Assembly (NCBI RefSeq): GCF_016587415.1 | Contig: NZ_BNJI01000001.1 | Span: forward strand, 3,821,501-3,885,500 | From: Ktedonobacter sp. SOSP1-85 | GTDB lineage: Bacteria > Chloroflexota > Ktedonobacteria > Ktedonobacterales > Ktedonobacteraceae | DNA: 64,000 nucleotides | Reading direction: 5' to 3' | Part shown: in pieces, positions 19,092 through 27,933 of the stretch | Layout: every line of letters starts with the position of its first letter | How positions within the stretch are numbered: the stretch's first letter is position 1 | The notes under the pieces: generated by a model | Told to the model about the DNA's origin: nothing | The model's input: only the letters and a program-made list of their open reading frames with translations | The model's database searches: none | Translations under genes and position numbers: made by a program

Positions 19092-19547
19092 TCACTGTAT
19101 GATGGGAATATCGATCCCCAATTGCGCGATCAAGCCTTTGATGCCGCCACCATAAATCTGCTCGACCTCGATACGCTGTATCTTCTCATCACCCAGGGTG
19201 TAGATGACATTCTCTGAGGGCATGGAGATGCTCTGGGCGGTTTGTGGAATGGGTGGCGTCCCCAATACTGGAATAATAAATGAATTACTTTGATAGCCAG
19301 TAACCTGCCAGGTCGCACTGACTCTATTTTCATCCTCCTCCAACACATTATGCAAATTATAGGTGAGACCGGGAAAACCCTCCTCAAGCGCGTGTACAAC
19401 CTCTAAAAATCCATGTCGGTCTAGTGGCCTGGGGGTCCAGCCCGAGAAAACAAAGTTATCGGATAGGTAGCCCTCATAGATGTCCTGCTCATTATTGTCA
19501 AGCGCCGACATAAAATCACGCACGATCTCGATCTCTCTCTCGCTCAT
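19092..19547 (-). CDS. SnoaL-like (NTF2 fold) protein
   Basis: A 151-residue protein with the NTF2/SnoaL layout: an N-terminal helix pair (EIEIVRDFMSALDNNEQDIY), the YLSDNFVFSGW strand, GLTYNLHNVLEEDENRVSATW and a final beta hairpin with KIQRIEVEQIYGG. Members include polyketide cyclases, small dehydratases and many binding proteins of unknown ligand. No catalytic residue can be assigned. It is monocistronic, with the start preceded by a weak AGGAGCATATCAGG-like site. Confidence 0.7.
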   Translation of the reverse strand: MSEREIEIVRDFMSALDNNEQDIYEGYLSDNFVFSGWTPRPLDRHGFLEVVHALEEGFPGLTYNLHNVLEEDENRVSATWQVTGYQSNSFIIPVLGTPPIPQTAQSISMPSENVIYTLGDEKIQRIEVEQIYGGGIKGLIAQLGIDIPIIQ

Positions 19548-19840
19548 CCTGATATGCTCCTCTCTATGTCAAGAATGTTATAACGCTTCTAAGAGAGACA
19601 CGCTTTGTGGAGGCGAGAAGTAGATGCCTGCTTGTGCCTACCATCCCTCCTAAAAAGGCGCCCCTCAAAGTTGGGCTGAATAATATCACTGGGACAGAAA
19701 CAAGACGAGCAAGTTAATAAGGTATTAGGACTAAAAACATTCATCTTGCCGATACGCGCTTTAATGATCTATACTACATGTAAGAATAGCAGAGCTGTAG
19801 ATTATGCGTAGTGTTGTTGTGTAGTGTTAAGGAGGCGCGT
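19548..19840. other. Divergent promoter region, no gene seen
   Basis: Spacer of about 290 nt between the leftward SnoaL-like gene and the rightward secreted protein gene. It contains TATACTACAT-like AT-rich boxes near 19770 but no clear -35/-10 pair, and no long hairpin. Confidence 0.3.
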
Positions 19841-20461
19841 ATGCTGAGTCGGGGGATACAGCTATTTCTGGTTGTGGCTTTGATTGTGTTCCTCGTGTTT
19901 CTCTTTCATCCAGAGTATATAGCGAATGCTGGCAATGCGCCGTTGAAGTCTGTGGATGGCTCCAATGCTTCGGGAACAGCTCAACTTATCCCTGATCAGA
20001 GCGGAGGTGGAAGCGACTTCCAGGTGGCATTGCAGGGTTTGAAAAACAACTTCAAGTACGCGGTCACTCTGGATAAGGGGCGTTGCGGAGGCAGCTCAGT
20101 CGCAACAATTGGCACGGTGGCTTCAGACCAGGGAGGAAATGCCATGGTAACGGTTGGGCACAATGATCTCAACGCCAACTTACAACAGGGATTGTGGATT
20201 GATGTGCGCCGGGGAGACGCCTCCGGACCGAGCGTGGCCTGTGGGCAATTGCAGTTGAATAGCCAGCAACTCGCGCAGTTCAATACCAATCAGAGCAGCC
20301 AGGTGAGCCTTCTGAGCGCGAATACGAGCAACGCGACCCCGACTACCAGTACCAGTAGTGGTACCATCTGGGATAATCTGCTCGTGGGTTTTCCGCAAAC
20401 AGGCGCGGGCCCTGGCAATAGCCATAGCTACGACAACTATACCTATCCCCGTAAGCGCTAG
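19841..20461 (+). CDS. Secreted or membrane-anchored hypothetical protein
   Basis: A 206-residue protein with an N-terminal hydrophobic signal/anchor (GIQLFLVVALIVFLVFLF). It then has a soluble beta-rich region (residues about 35-145) with the pattern of CHRD/SOD-like secreted domains (GTAQLIPDQ, FKYAVTLDKGRCGG, GTVASDQGGNAMVTVG) and a Ser/Thr/Asn-rich C-terminal tail. Two cysteines could form a disulfide. AAGGAGG precedes the ATG at 19841 by 6 nt and decides the start. Family is not certain. Confidence 0.7.
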   Translation: MLSRGIQLFLVVALIVFLVFLFHPEYIANAGNAPLKSVDGSNASGTAQLIPDQSGGGSDFQVALQGLKNNFKYAVTLDKGRCGGSSVATIGTVASDQGGNAMVTVGHNDLNANLQQGLWIDVRRGDASGPSVACGQLQLNSQQLAQFNTNQSSQVSLLSANTSNATPTTSTSSGTIWDNLLVGFPQTGAGPGNSHSYDNYTYPRKR

Positions 20462-20515
20462 GGACTTCAGGCAAGGTACCACCCGAGCGACGCTCAATGC
20501 TGGCTTGCACAGCTC

Positions 20516-21631
20516 TTAGCGTTTGAGGATTAAGACTTTGAAGCCGCCCAGGCCGCTCGGGCTGGTCAGCGCGGAGACGCGTTGGCGCACATTGTACCAT
20601 TGGAGCAGTTGTACCTGGCCCTGGTCGCTGGCCCGATTCTGCATGTCATCAAGCGCGGCAAAATCGCGCTGACGGATACGTTCCAGTTCGTCATAGATCC
20701 CCATGTCTGTGAGCCAGGAGCGCTGCGTCGTGAATTTGTGGAGGCGCAGTCCCTGGCGCCTTCCCTCTTCAATGAGCGTGCTGAAGTTGACGTGCGCGGT
20801 AATATCCTGCTCTCCGGGGCGCAGTAAAGGGCGTTCGGTGAGCTGGTGCTGGTAGTAGCAAGCCAGCGTCCCAGTAAAGCGCTCAGGGATATAGAGCTGG
20901 CGCGCCAGGTCACCGTAATCGATGGCGAGGAGAAAGCCGCGCCGCTTGCGTTTGGGATTTGAGCCGAGCAGGAGCTGGGCCGAGCGTCTCATCCAATGAC
21001 GGGCATCCAGATTAATCTCGGCGCGCCAGCCATCGGGATAGGTGCGCCAGGGAATCTTATAGTCATCCAGGTAGCTCGCGACTTCCTCACTACTGGGCGC
21101 CAGGAGCAGCTCGCTCAATCTTCCGTTCTGTTCGCCTACATAGACCTCATATAGCTCACTGTCACGCTTCTCAACGAGATGGACGGGAAAGGCATCTACC
21201 AACTCATTGGAGAGCAGGACAGTAGGCGCCTGTTCAGAAGCGGCTGAGAGGGCATCCTCGCCCGCACCGATGTCGCTGCTCACGTAATGCAAGGCCTGGT
21301 GAAAGGCGGGGTGTTCCTGGCTCGCCCAGGCGCGGATGCCCTCTCCTAAGAGGCCCTGATTGGCACCCTGTTCTAACACGAGAAAGTGCGCAGGTTGCTT
21401 GAGCATCTCCCACATCTGGAGCAGTTGCCGTCCTGTACAGTGGGCAAAGATTTCGGAGACATCACTACTGGTGAAGAAATCGCCCTCCCAGCCCACGCGT
21501 GCCTTGCCGCTGACATAGTAGCCCTGTCCTGGTTCATAGAGGGCCATCCGCATATACTCAGCGAAGGGAATGGGGCCATGCTGGCGTATGGTGTCGAGAA
21601 TATGTGCTTGAAGTGGTGTGGTTGTATGCAT
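20516..21631 (-). CDS. SAM-dependent methyltransferase, MidA/NDUFAF7 family
   Basis: A 371-residue class I methyltransferase of the MidA/NDUFAF7 (DUF185) type. Hallmarks are PIPFAEYMRMALYEPGQGYY near the N-terminus, GDFFTSSDVSEIF, the SAM-binding LVLEQGANQGLLG, LLSNELVDAFPVH and AIDYGDLARQLY. In mitochondria the relative methylates an arginine of a complex I subunit; the bacterial substrate is not established. The glycine-rich SAM loop reads EQGANQG where EIGAGxG is usual. It follows holA by 5 nt and is likely co-transcribed with it. Confidence 0.85.
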   Translation of the reverse strand: MHTTTPLQAHILDTIRQHGPIPFAEYMRMALYEPGQGYYVSGKARVGWEGDFFTSSDVSEIFAHCTGRQLLQMWEMLKQPAHFLVLEQGANQGLLGEGIRAWASQEHPAFHQALHYVSSDIGAGEDALSAASEQAPTVLLSNELVDAFPVHLVEKRDSELYEVYVGEQNGRLSELLLAPSSEEVASYLDDYKIPWRTYPDGWRAEINLDARHWMRRSAQLLLGSNPKRKRRGFLLAIDYGDLARQLYIPERFTGTLACYYQHQLTERPLLRPGEQDITAHVNFSTLIEEGRRQGLRLHKFTTQRSWLTDMGIYDELERIRQRDFAALDDMQNRASDQGQVQLLQWYNVRQRVSALTSPSGLGGFKVLILKR

Positions 21632-21636
21632 GTGCT

Positions 21637-22674
21637 CTAAGTGCCGAAGTTAACGACCAGCAGGTCGAGCGCCATCTCTGGTTCCAGGCGGCTACGCTTG
21701 AGTGCCGCGTCAGTATCCAGGAGCTGGCGATAGGTATGTTCGAGCTGGGCCGTACTAAAATTATGCACCTGGCGCAAGGCTTTCTCCGCCACAAAGGGTG
21801 CGATACCCAGGGTAGAGGCGACCTGTCCGCCGCGCATCCCCTTCTGGGCCAGTTCCTTGACCAGGAGCAGGGTGCGTACCTGGGAGGTGATGAGACCTAT
21901 CAGCTTGAGAGGGGCTTCCCCATCGGCCAGAAGGTCATGGAGAATATTGAGGGCCTGTTTGCGATTCTTCTGGGCCAGGGCATCGGTGAGATCGAAGATG
22001 CGTGCCTCTTGCACCTGTGCCGAGAGAGTACGTACCTCCTGCACAGTAATCGTGCCGCCTGGACCTACGTATGTGGCCAGCTTTTGCAGCTCATTGGCCA
22101 GTAAGCGCAACTGATTGCCGATAAAGTTGGCGAGTAAAGTTGTAGCCTCGGGGGCGATCTTGACATCCAGGGCGCGGGCGCGGGCAGCGATCCAGCGTTC
22201 GAGCTGTGCGCCCTGGGGTTGTGTGCTCAGTGTGGCTTTCCCATGCTGCTCGGCGGCCTTGACCAGGGGATTTGCCTTGTCCAGGGCCTCTTCAACGATG
22301 AGAATGAGCACAGTGCTCTCTGGCATCTGACCAACGTGTTCTGCCAGGGCCTTCTCATAGGCGGCACGTGTGAGGGCGCCACCCTTCGCGCCTTTCTTGC
22401 CACGCTTTCCCCTGGCACCTTTAGCTGCCTCCTCCTGCGGAGCAGCAGAGGTGGTTGAGGACTCTCCGCGTTTCTTCTTGGGGAGTCCATCAATAACCAC
22501 CAGGCGCTGCTCAGAGAGAAAAGGCTGTGTTCCACTGGCCATCATAATCGTTTTCAGATCCGCCGTCGTACCGTCATAGGTATCCTGGTTGAAGCCGAAA
22601 TCGCTTTGTTGACGCAGCTTTTTGAGAAGTTCGCGACTGGTGAACTCATCATCGCCATGCAGGAGGTAGAACAT
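21637..22674 (-). CDS. holA: DNA polymerase III subunit delta
   Basis: A 345-residue clamp-loader subunit that opens the sliding clamp. The N-terminus MFYLLHGDDEFTSRELLKKL replaces the usual YLLxGDExxL start. The middle ends in LLANFIGNQLRLLANELQKL and the C-terminal collar has EARIFDLTDALAQKNRKQAL. An unusual insert rich in Gly/Lys (KGARGKRGKKGAKGGALTR, near residues 95-115) sits in the first domain. The start is placed at ATG 22674, because upstream codons overlap the neighbouring membrane-protein gene and read as low-quality sequence. Confidence 0.9.
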   Translation of the reverse strand: MFYLLHGDDEFTSRELLKKLRQQSDFGFNQDTYDGTTADLKTIMMASGTQPFLSEQRLVVIDGLPKKKRGESSTTSAAPQEEAAKGARGKRGKKGAKGGALTRAAYEKALAEHVGQMPESTVLILIVEEALDKANPLVKAAEQHGKATLSTQPQGAQLERWIAARARALDVKIAPEATTLLANFIGNQLRLLANELQKLATYVGPGGTITVQEVRTLSAQVQEARIFDLTDALAQKNRKQALNILHDLLADGEAPLKLIGLITSQVRTLLLVKELAQKGMRGGQVASTLGIAPFVAEKALRQVHNFSTAQLEHTYRQLLDTDAALKRSRLEPEMALDLLVVNFGT

Positions 22675-22699
22675 ACGTGTGCAGCCTAAAGCCGAAAGG

Positions 22700-23047
22700 C
22701 TATTCGTGAGCGGGACGACGATAATCGCGGTTGCTTCTGCTTGCCACCAGAACGTCGACCAAAACACCGCCAGCCAGGCCGAGGATGGAGCAGAAGAGCG
22801 CCGAGGCGAAGAAGGCCGCACCGGGATTCGAGGAGAGCACAGGGGGATCAGAAACCAGGGTACCAATCCAGGCATAGATCGCTACGAAGCCAATGAAAGA
22901 TCCCAGGAGTGCCCCGAGAATCGCGAAGACACGATGCTTAATCGCGCTAAACCAGAACGCGAGAAAGAGCGCGATTGGCAGCGAGATGAGAAAACCAAAG
23001 AAATCACCAATGAAAATACCATCAAGTGGGTTGATATGCAAAGCCAT
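22700..23047 (-). CDS. Small hypothetical membrane protein
   Basis: A 115-residue protein with three hydrophobic segments (about residues 11-33, 40-62 and 78-100) and a charged C-terminus. AGGAGGCTGCTATA precedes the ATG. It sits 25 nt upstream of holA and probably begins that transcription unit. The glycine-rich helices resemble small YMGG/TIGR04086-like membrane proteins, but no family is claimed. Confidence 0.65.
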   Translation of the reverse strand: MALHINPLDGIFIGDFFGFLISLPIALFLAFWFSAIKHRVFAILGALLGSFIGFVAIYAWIGTLVSDPPVLSSNPGAAFFASALFCSILGLAGGVLVDVLVASRSNRDYRRPAHE

Positions 23048-23137
23048 TATAGCAGCCTCCTGAAGGATGGTTAGAGTCGATAAACTATTTCAATTATACG
23101 GCAATTTCGCCAGTGCGACAACTGAGGCAGAAGTTGT

Positions 23138-23201
23138 CTCAGAGATACGAGGGGGTGGTAGCGGGCTGCGCAGTCCGCTACCACCCCCTCGTATCTCTGA
23201 G
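23138..23201. terminator. Long perfect hairpin, 27-bp stem
   Basis: Arms 23138-23164 and 23175-23201 pair perfectly with a 10-nt loop. It lies between the end of the MprF-like gene and the start of the next leftward unit, where it would stop transcripts of the MprF-like gene (8 nt after its stop). Confidence 0.65.
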
Positions 23202-23208
23202 AGGCTTA

Positions 23209-25071
23209 TTATTGTAAGTGCACTGCGCTTGTTTGGGTCGCCTTGAGCATTTCCAGGCGCTTGAGGCGGCGTTGCATACGCCACTGCTTGAGGCTATGGC
23301 GTATAACGCTGAGCATAGAGACATCCTGGTGGGCGTGATAGAGTGCCCAGCCAATCTTAGGCAGGCTCAGGGCATCTGAGTAGACCAGGAAACGGCTCTC
23401 CCAGGCGGGATGAAACTTCTTTTTGAAGTTGAAGAGCGACTGGTTCTTGGTGGGATCGCCAAAGCGATTACTCAGAAAATCGATGCTGCTCCCCAGGAAG
23501 GTATCATCATCCGCGTTAACGTCGCTGAGCGGCGCCAGGCCCAGGCTCATCATGGTCGCACCCGTATTTTTGATGAATTCAATTGAGCGTGCAAGCAATA
23601 GTTCCATGGTGCCAGGGGCGGGCTGTTCGGCGCGGCGCATCAGGTCAAGCCCCCAACCATTGCGACCATAGATGGGCACGAAAGAGACGAAGGCGTGAAC
23701 CTTGTTATGGTCATCCACGGCAACGGCATAGATCAGCTCTTCATCACCTGCGGGATCGAAGTGTCCCATGCTAAAGCCCATCTCTGTGCCACCTTTTTCA
23801 TCGAGCCAGCGCTGTGAGATGCCCTCCATCTGCGCAAGCTGTTCCAGGTTGGTCACATGACCTTTGTAGAAGTCGATATGAACGTTGTCTTTCTCGGCGC
23901 GTTTGGCGCTTGAGCGTACATTGGCCATTGCCCCACCTTTCAAGGTAAAGGTCTGGGGGTCGATGACTGCATCTTCACCAATTTTAATCAGGTGCAGGCC
24001 CAGGGTCTGATAGAGTTGTTTTAACTCATCACGGATCTGCCAGAAGACTACGGTCCAGTCCTGCTTATTGCAGAACTCTACAAACTCACGCATGATAATG
24101 GGGAGCTCCATCTCTGGTCCAATGGGGTCGCCTGCTACCACTGCTGTACTGCCCTCCAGGACATAGCTAATGACTGCTCGCCCTGAGGAGGAGAAGAAGT
24201 AGAGCTTCTCTTCGGTGAGTGCGAAGTAGGCGATGGAGTTTTTGCCATAGAGATGGGCTAGCTCCCGGGCCTTGCGGCGCTCAGTATGTTCAGGCAGGAA
24301 GGCGGCGGCCACGGGGCGGAAGATCTGGATCATACCATAGAGCACGGCACAGATGCAAAGCGTGCGCAGAATGGGCGCGAAGAGAAAGGCTGGCGATGAC
24401 ATCGGAACATGCAGGTGTGCGCGGGTAAAAATGCGGAAAATCAGGCCTGTAAAGCCGATACGCCGCGAGATTGGTTCTAGATCGTCAAAGAGGGCCAGAA
24501 AGCCACCGATGGCGTAGAAGAAGACGATGCCCAGGCTTAGGACCAGGGCGGCGTAACCACGTAGAACCGAAGGTGGATCGCTGCGTGCCTGGAAGAAGCG
24601 AACTGAACAGGCTATCAAGATGGCCAGAACTATTGCACTAACGGTAGCCAGGATCGAGCCACCGCGAAGCACATGTAGAAAGAATGCAGAGAGGAGGAGC
24701 AGCAAAATGCTGATCAGCCAGGCGTGACGTTTCCCCCGAGCCAGGCCATACGAGAGCATAATGAGGAAAAAGCCCACTACAACGGTGAGTACCTGCGCGC
24801 GTAGTTGCGTATGGGGCAGCATCGCTGGCCACTGACCAAACTGTAAGACCCAATCAAACCTGGGCAGAAACGCTGAGAGCATATCTGAAAGCCCAATCAG
24901 GCAGGTAATTACTGCCAGGGCATAGCACACAATATGTTTTAATGGTCGATTGGCTGGGATGCGAAGCAAAACACTCTCTTTTTGCATAGAGCTATTACAG
25001 AAAGCGGCACCATACTCCGTGTCACCTGTTGAGGAAGGAAGGCCGCGCTCCTTTCTTTGACTGAAATTCAC
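23209..25071 (-). CDS. MprF-like phosphatidylglycerol lysyltransferase / DUF2156 protein
   Basis: Up to 620 residues. The N-terminal half has about six to eight membrane helices (e.g. VLTVVVGFFLIMLSYGLARG). The C-terminal 330 residues form the DUF2156 aminoacyl-transferase domain: SIAYFALTEEKLYFFSSSGR, AVVAGDPIGP, VVFWQIRDELKQLYQTLGLH, then MMSLGLAPLSDV and FNFKKKFHPAWESRFLVY. This enzyme class adds an amino acid from tRNA to phosphatidylglycerol, reducing net negative charge of the membrane. The full flippase half is shorter than in MprF. The start is uncertain: GTG at 25071 or ATG at 24987; neither has a clear ribosome site. Confidence 0.85.
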   Translation of the reverse strand: MNFSQRKERGLPSSTGDTEYGAAFCNSSMQKESVLLRIPANRPLKHIVCYALAVITCLIGLSDMLSAFLPRFDWVLQFGQWPAMLPHTQLRAQVLTVVVGFFLIMLSYGLARGKRHAWLISILLLLLSAFFLHVLRGGSILATVSAIVLAILIACSVRFFQARSDPPSVLRGYAALVLSLGIVFFYAIGGFLALFDDLEPISRRIGFTGLIFRIFTRAHLHVPMSSPAFLFAPILRTLCICAVLYGMIQIFRPVAAAFLPEHTERRKARELAHLYGKNSIAYFALTEEKLYFFSSSGRAVISYVLEGSTAVVAGDPIGPEMELPIIMREFVEFCNKQDWTVVFWQIRDELKQLYQTLGLHLIKIGEDAVIDPQTFTLKGGAMANVRSSAKRAEKDNVHIDFYKGHVTNLEQLAQMEGISQRWLDEKGGTEMGFSMGHFDPAGDEELIYAVAVDDHNKVHAFVSFVPIYGRNGWGLDLMRRAEQPAPGTMELLLARSIEFIKNTGATMMSLGLAPLSDVNADDDTFLGSSIDFLSNRFGDPTKNQSLFNFKKKFHPAWESRFLVYSDALSLPKIGWALYHAHQDVSMLSVIRHSLKQWRMQRRLKRLEMLKATQTSAVHLQ

Positions 25072-25105
25072 CCTTCCCTACGGAGAGGACATTTTGAATA
25101 GCTTC

Positions 25106-25169
25106 TCCGAAAACCCTGAGCGCGAAGCGCTAGGCACGAAAGTGACGTTGGGTTTCGGAATAAGGTCTT
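25106..25169. repeat. Dispersed TCCGAAA...TTTCGGA repeat, copy 2
   Basis: A 64-nt version of the element at 17842-17930, in the same orientation relative to the adjacent leftward gene. The inverted ends TCCGAAA-(A)CCC and GGG-TTTCGGA can pair with one bulged A. The centre is GAGCGCGAAGCGCTAGGCACG, itself with a small GCGC(GAA)GCGC hairpin. Confidence 0.6.
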
Positions 25170-25459
25170 GGGGGAATGCCCTGGAAACTCCCCATGTAAG
25201 CAGTTACTACACAAAGTATAATTATGTTCAAAACAATGTATTTTTGCGCCACAAAAATATATGTTTTGGTGATTGCCTGGGTGCAGCGCCTCCTATTGAT
25301 AATAGACGTATACTAACCCCAAAAGTCTCGTCTCTATTACCGATTTAGTACAGGCACTTGCAACACATCTATTGAGCAATGCGTATATAAGACAAGCAAA
25401 AGACTTGATGAAGCATATATGCATAAGGCTATACAGCTAGGAAAATGAGGAGCAGGGTA
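25170..25459. other. Intergenic region, no gene seen
   Basis: AT-rich spacer between the repeat and the next rightward gene. No reading frame with a ribosome site, no tRNA and no long hairpin were seen. Confidence 0.3.
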
Positions 25460-25828
25460 ATGATGCATCGAGCAACCTCTTTAGGCTTGAATGAGCGTGT
25501 TGAGCGTGTACTGGCGTACGCCCTCTTCTGGGTTTCAGGCCTATTCTTTTTCTTTCTTGAGAAGAACCGCCGGGTTCGTTGGCACGCCCTACAATCACTC
25601 ATTACTTTTGGGGCACTCTCCCTGGTGATTTACGGGGTCGGAATGTTACGAGCCATGTTGAACCTGATTCCTCTGCTGCGCTTGATCACGAATTTTGGCC
25701 TGGGCCTGTTTATTGATATGTTGTGGTGGGCCTGGGCGCTACTCTGGATCTGGCTAATGATCATGGCGTGGGTCAAGCCCGATTATCGCTTGCCCTTTGT
25801 AGGTGAGTGGGTGCGGCACATCGTCTAG
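25460..25828 (+). CDS. DUF4870-like small membrane protein
   Basis: A 122-residue protein with the DUF4870 pattern: an N-terminal short soluble part (GLNERVERVLAYALFWVSG), the conserved KNRRVRWHALQSL motif in the loop between helices, then two or three more helices and a final short cytoplasmic tail. Function is unknown. The ATG at 25460 follows GAGGAGCAGGGTA. It is monocistronic, ending 30 nt before the hairpin at 25859. Confidence 0.8.
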   Translation: MMHRATSLGLNERVERVLAYALFWVSGLFFFFLEKNRRVRWHALQSLITFGALSLVIYGVGMLRAMLNLIPLLRLITNFGLGLFIDMLWWAWALLWIWLMIMAWVKPDYRLPFVGEWVRHIV

Positions 25829-25858
25829 ATCAGCACCTGCGGTGCTTTATACAGAGTG

Positions 25859-25905
25859 AAGAGTGTGATGGTAGGCTGGCAGAGCCAGCCTACCATCACA
25901 CTCTT
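25859..25905. terminator. Bidirectional long perfect hairpin, 22-bp stem, AGA loop
   Basis: Arms 25859-25880 and 25884-25905 pair perfectly with loop AGA, between converging genes. The inner 17 nt are identical to the centre of the hairpin at 3889-3941, although the outer parts differ. The stop of the leftward gene overlaps its right end. Confidence 0.7.
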
Positions 25906-26404
25906 ATTTACCTCTTTTATCACTGTTGGGATAGAGAAACCCTAGAGCCAGGCCATAGGAGGCGTGGCGAAGCATATTTTGCCAGAATGAGCGCCAGCGG
26001 AAGAGGTGGGGCATCTCGCCATTGCGAATTAAGGGATGGTACTTATCGGCCAGGGGTGTAATCCACCAGATGGCGAAGACAAAGGCCTCGCCAAAAATTG
26101 TGCCCCGTAGCCAGGCTGGCCCTGGCAAGAAGCGTTTGACGACCGCGGCATAGAGTTCTGCCAGAGCCACACCATTCAGGAGGTGTAGCAGCCAGGCCAG
26201 AGCGGTGATGCGTTTGCTTCGCTTCTCGCCAGCGAGCATCCCTTCTAGAAAGCGTACATCGCTGAAACGGTTCCCGATAAGAAATTTATCGCTCTCCATG
26301 GCAATACTATAAATGAGGGTTGCTATAAGGCCTGCGAAGGCGGCCCGCCCGGGTTTCCAATCGCGAGCCAGCAAGCCTGGAAGCATCTTCCCTACTTTTT
26401 TCAC
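25904..26404 (-). CDS. Hypothetical membrane protein (DUF6789/DUF1440-like)
   Basis: A 166-residue protein with four predicted hydrophobic helices: AAFAGLIATLIYSIAM, ALAWLLHLLNGVALAELYA, GTIFGEAFVFAIWWITPLA and a last one near ASYGLALGFLY. The layout of paired Gly/Ala helices resembles small YagU/DUF6789-type membrane proteins. It lies 15 nt after the DUF92 gene and is likely co-transcribed with it. Confidence 0.65.
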   Translation of the reverse strand: MKKVGKMLPGLLARDWKPGRAAFAGLIATLIYSIAMESDKFLIGNRFSDVRFLEGMLAGEKRSKRITALAWLLHLLNGVALAELYAAVVKRFLPGPAWLRGTIFGEAFVFAIWWITPLADKYHPLIRNGEMPHLFRWRSFWQNMLRHASYGLALGFLYPNSDKRGK

Positions 26405-26419
26405 GTTATCTCCATCTCT

Positions 26420-27376
26420 TCAATGTGCGCGGGACGTGCCTCTTGCTAAAAAGATTGCTACAATAGACCCACACAATGTAGCCAGGAAGTTGACTGTATC
26501 GTTATTGATATGACGAGATCCGCGCAGAAAGAGGGTCGGTGTCCCACAATTATGGACCCGGCGCTCGGTTTCTTTGGCGCATTGTGGGCAATAGTACATG
26601 GCCTGGACGGTTGCGCCCAACAGGCTATCAAAGAGGCTACCAGTCAGGCCGCTGAGCAGGGCGATAAGAGGTAGGCGGCGCGCAAAGCGATCTCTCGGCT
26701 GCATGAGCCAGTTAAAAAGTCCCAGAGAGAGTGCTCCCGCCGCTGAGGCCGTGGTTCCCAGGGGCGTAATCCCACCTGAGGTACCTGGCGTTGTGACACG
26801 GCCATTCGTAATCAGGCGTGGAGCGTGAGGGCTGAGAACGCCTAGCTCCGTGGCCCAGGTATCGGCGTTGGCCGTGGCGAGCGCACCTATATAGCCAGCG
26901 TGCAAGGCCTGGCTTGCCTGGGTATTGCTGCTAAACGCGTGTGCGCTTGCCAGGAGCGAAGCGACTCCACCGTTGGCCATGACCTGGGTGAAGTCGCGTT
27001 GTGCGCCCTTGCTAAACTTGTCAGCGGCGGTGGCGGCCTTCTCTTGTGCGCGAAAGTGTGAAAAGAGGCTGGACGAGACAAAAAAGAAGATTAGCGAGAG
27101 TCCCCAGGAGTTTCCTCCTAGCCCAAAAGTGGAGGTGCCGGTGATGACCGCGCCAGCGACTCCACTGCGATCAAGGGAGCGCCTGCGATAGGCGAGGGTA
27201 CTAATACCCGCGCTTAAGAGCAGGCCGAGAGCGACACGAGGGAGCCGATGTGTTAACATACTGGACAGAGGGGCCTGGTGCCTGGGAGCTCGAATCGCAT
27301 CTTTTGTGACGTACTCACGCCAGCGAGGCTGACCAGTAACTCTGTTATAGGTGCGTCTACATGCTTGGAGAAACAT
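26420..27376 (-). CDS. DUF92 family membrane protein (VTE6/phytyl-phosphate kinase-like)
   Basis: A 318-residue integral membrane protein. The family core is clear: LLSAGISTLAYRRRSLDRSG, GTSTFGLGGNSWGL, FFFVSSSLFSHF, ANGGVASLL, GALATANADTWATELG and GTSGGITPLGT. Plant relatives phosphorylate phytyl phosphate; the bacterial role is unknown. A cysteine-rich loop near the C-terminus (YYCPQCAKETERRVHNCG) could bind zinc and is not universal. About 40 extra N-terminal residues precede the core. The ATG at 27376 (directly after a TTG) has AGAGG 11 nt upstream. Confidence 0.85.
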   Translation of the reverse strand: MFLQACRRTYNRVTGQPRWREYVTKDAIRAPRHQAPLSSMLTHRLPRVALGLLLSAGISTLAYRRRSLDRSGVAGAVITGTSTFGLGGNSWGLSLIFFFVSSSLFSHFRAQEKAATAADKFSKGAQRDFTQVMANGGVASLLASAHAFSSNTQASQALHAGYIGALATANADTWATELGVLSPHAPRLITNGRVTTPGTSGGITPLGTTASAAGALSLGLFNWLMQPRDRFARRLPLIALLSGLTGSLFDSLLGATVQAMYYCPQCAKETERRVHNCGTPTLFLRGSRHINNDTVNFLATLCGSIVAIFLARGTSRAH

Positions 27377-27480
27377 CAAAAGTACCTCTTAAAGAATTGT
27401 TTGCGCATTCTGTTACAGATTATAATCCTTATCAGTTTTATCATAGAGACAGGCTTTGTTGACTGGCAAGGGGAATCTGT

Positions 27481-27933
27481 TTAGCTGAGAAGAATGTACT
27501 CTTTATCAAACTGCCAGTCGTCAATGACCTCAAGCTCAACGTAGAGATGTGGATGGAGTGGATCAATGTGCTTTGTAAGATGGATGTCGACAATCCGGTT
27601 ATCATTGATGTTAAGCTCCTGGCAAAGCGCATCTTGAGTGATCTTGAGTCCTCCATCCAGGTCCCGTTTGAGCGGGGTGGAGAAGAAGAAGTCCAGAAAG
27701 AGTGCCAGATAGCCTTGTTGAAATCGCTGTCGTAGTGCATCATGGAGTGTACCCTGGCGTTCGAGCGTGCGTATGGCGTCGCGCACCTGGCGCTTAAATT
27801 GGCGTGCAACAGCCGTGCTGACGCGATGTCCATTGACCGTCGCATATTGCTCGTTGATGCTGGGTGGGAGCGGGAGGGTCAGATGGAGCAGAGCCGGCGC
27901 GGGCCTGGATATACCCGGTGGCTGTTCTGACAT
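27481..27933 (-). CDS. RusA-family Holliday junction resolvase-like protein
   Basis: A 150-residue protein with the RusA fold signature: LTLPLPPSINEQYATVNGHR at the N-terminus and the metal-binding KRDLDGGLKITQDAL, where Asp-X-Asp and Lys are the catalytic residues. INDNRIVDIHLTKHID and VELEVIDDW follow. RusA resolves four-way DNA junctions and is often phage-derived. AGGAGACCATCC precedes the ATG at 27933. No other phage gene is near, so it may be a chromosomal repair gene. Confidence 0.85.
   Translation of the reverse strand: MSEQPPGISRPAPALLHLTLPLPPSINEQYATVNGHRVSTAVARQFKRQVRDAIRTLERQGTLHDALRQRFQQGYLALFLDFFFSTPLKRDLDGGLKITQDALCQELNINDNRIVDIHLTKHIDPLHPHLYVELEVIDDWQFDKEYILLS

Noticed and set aside
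22675-22875. N-terminal extension of holA
   Set aside because: It overlaps the membrane-protein gene in another frame, and the delta subunit fold begins at MFYLLHGDD.
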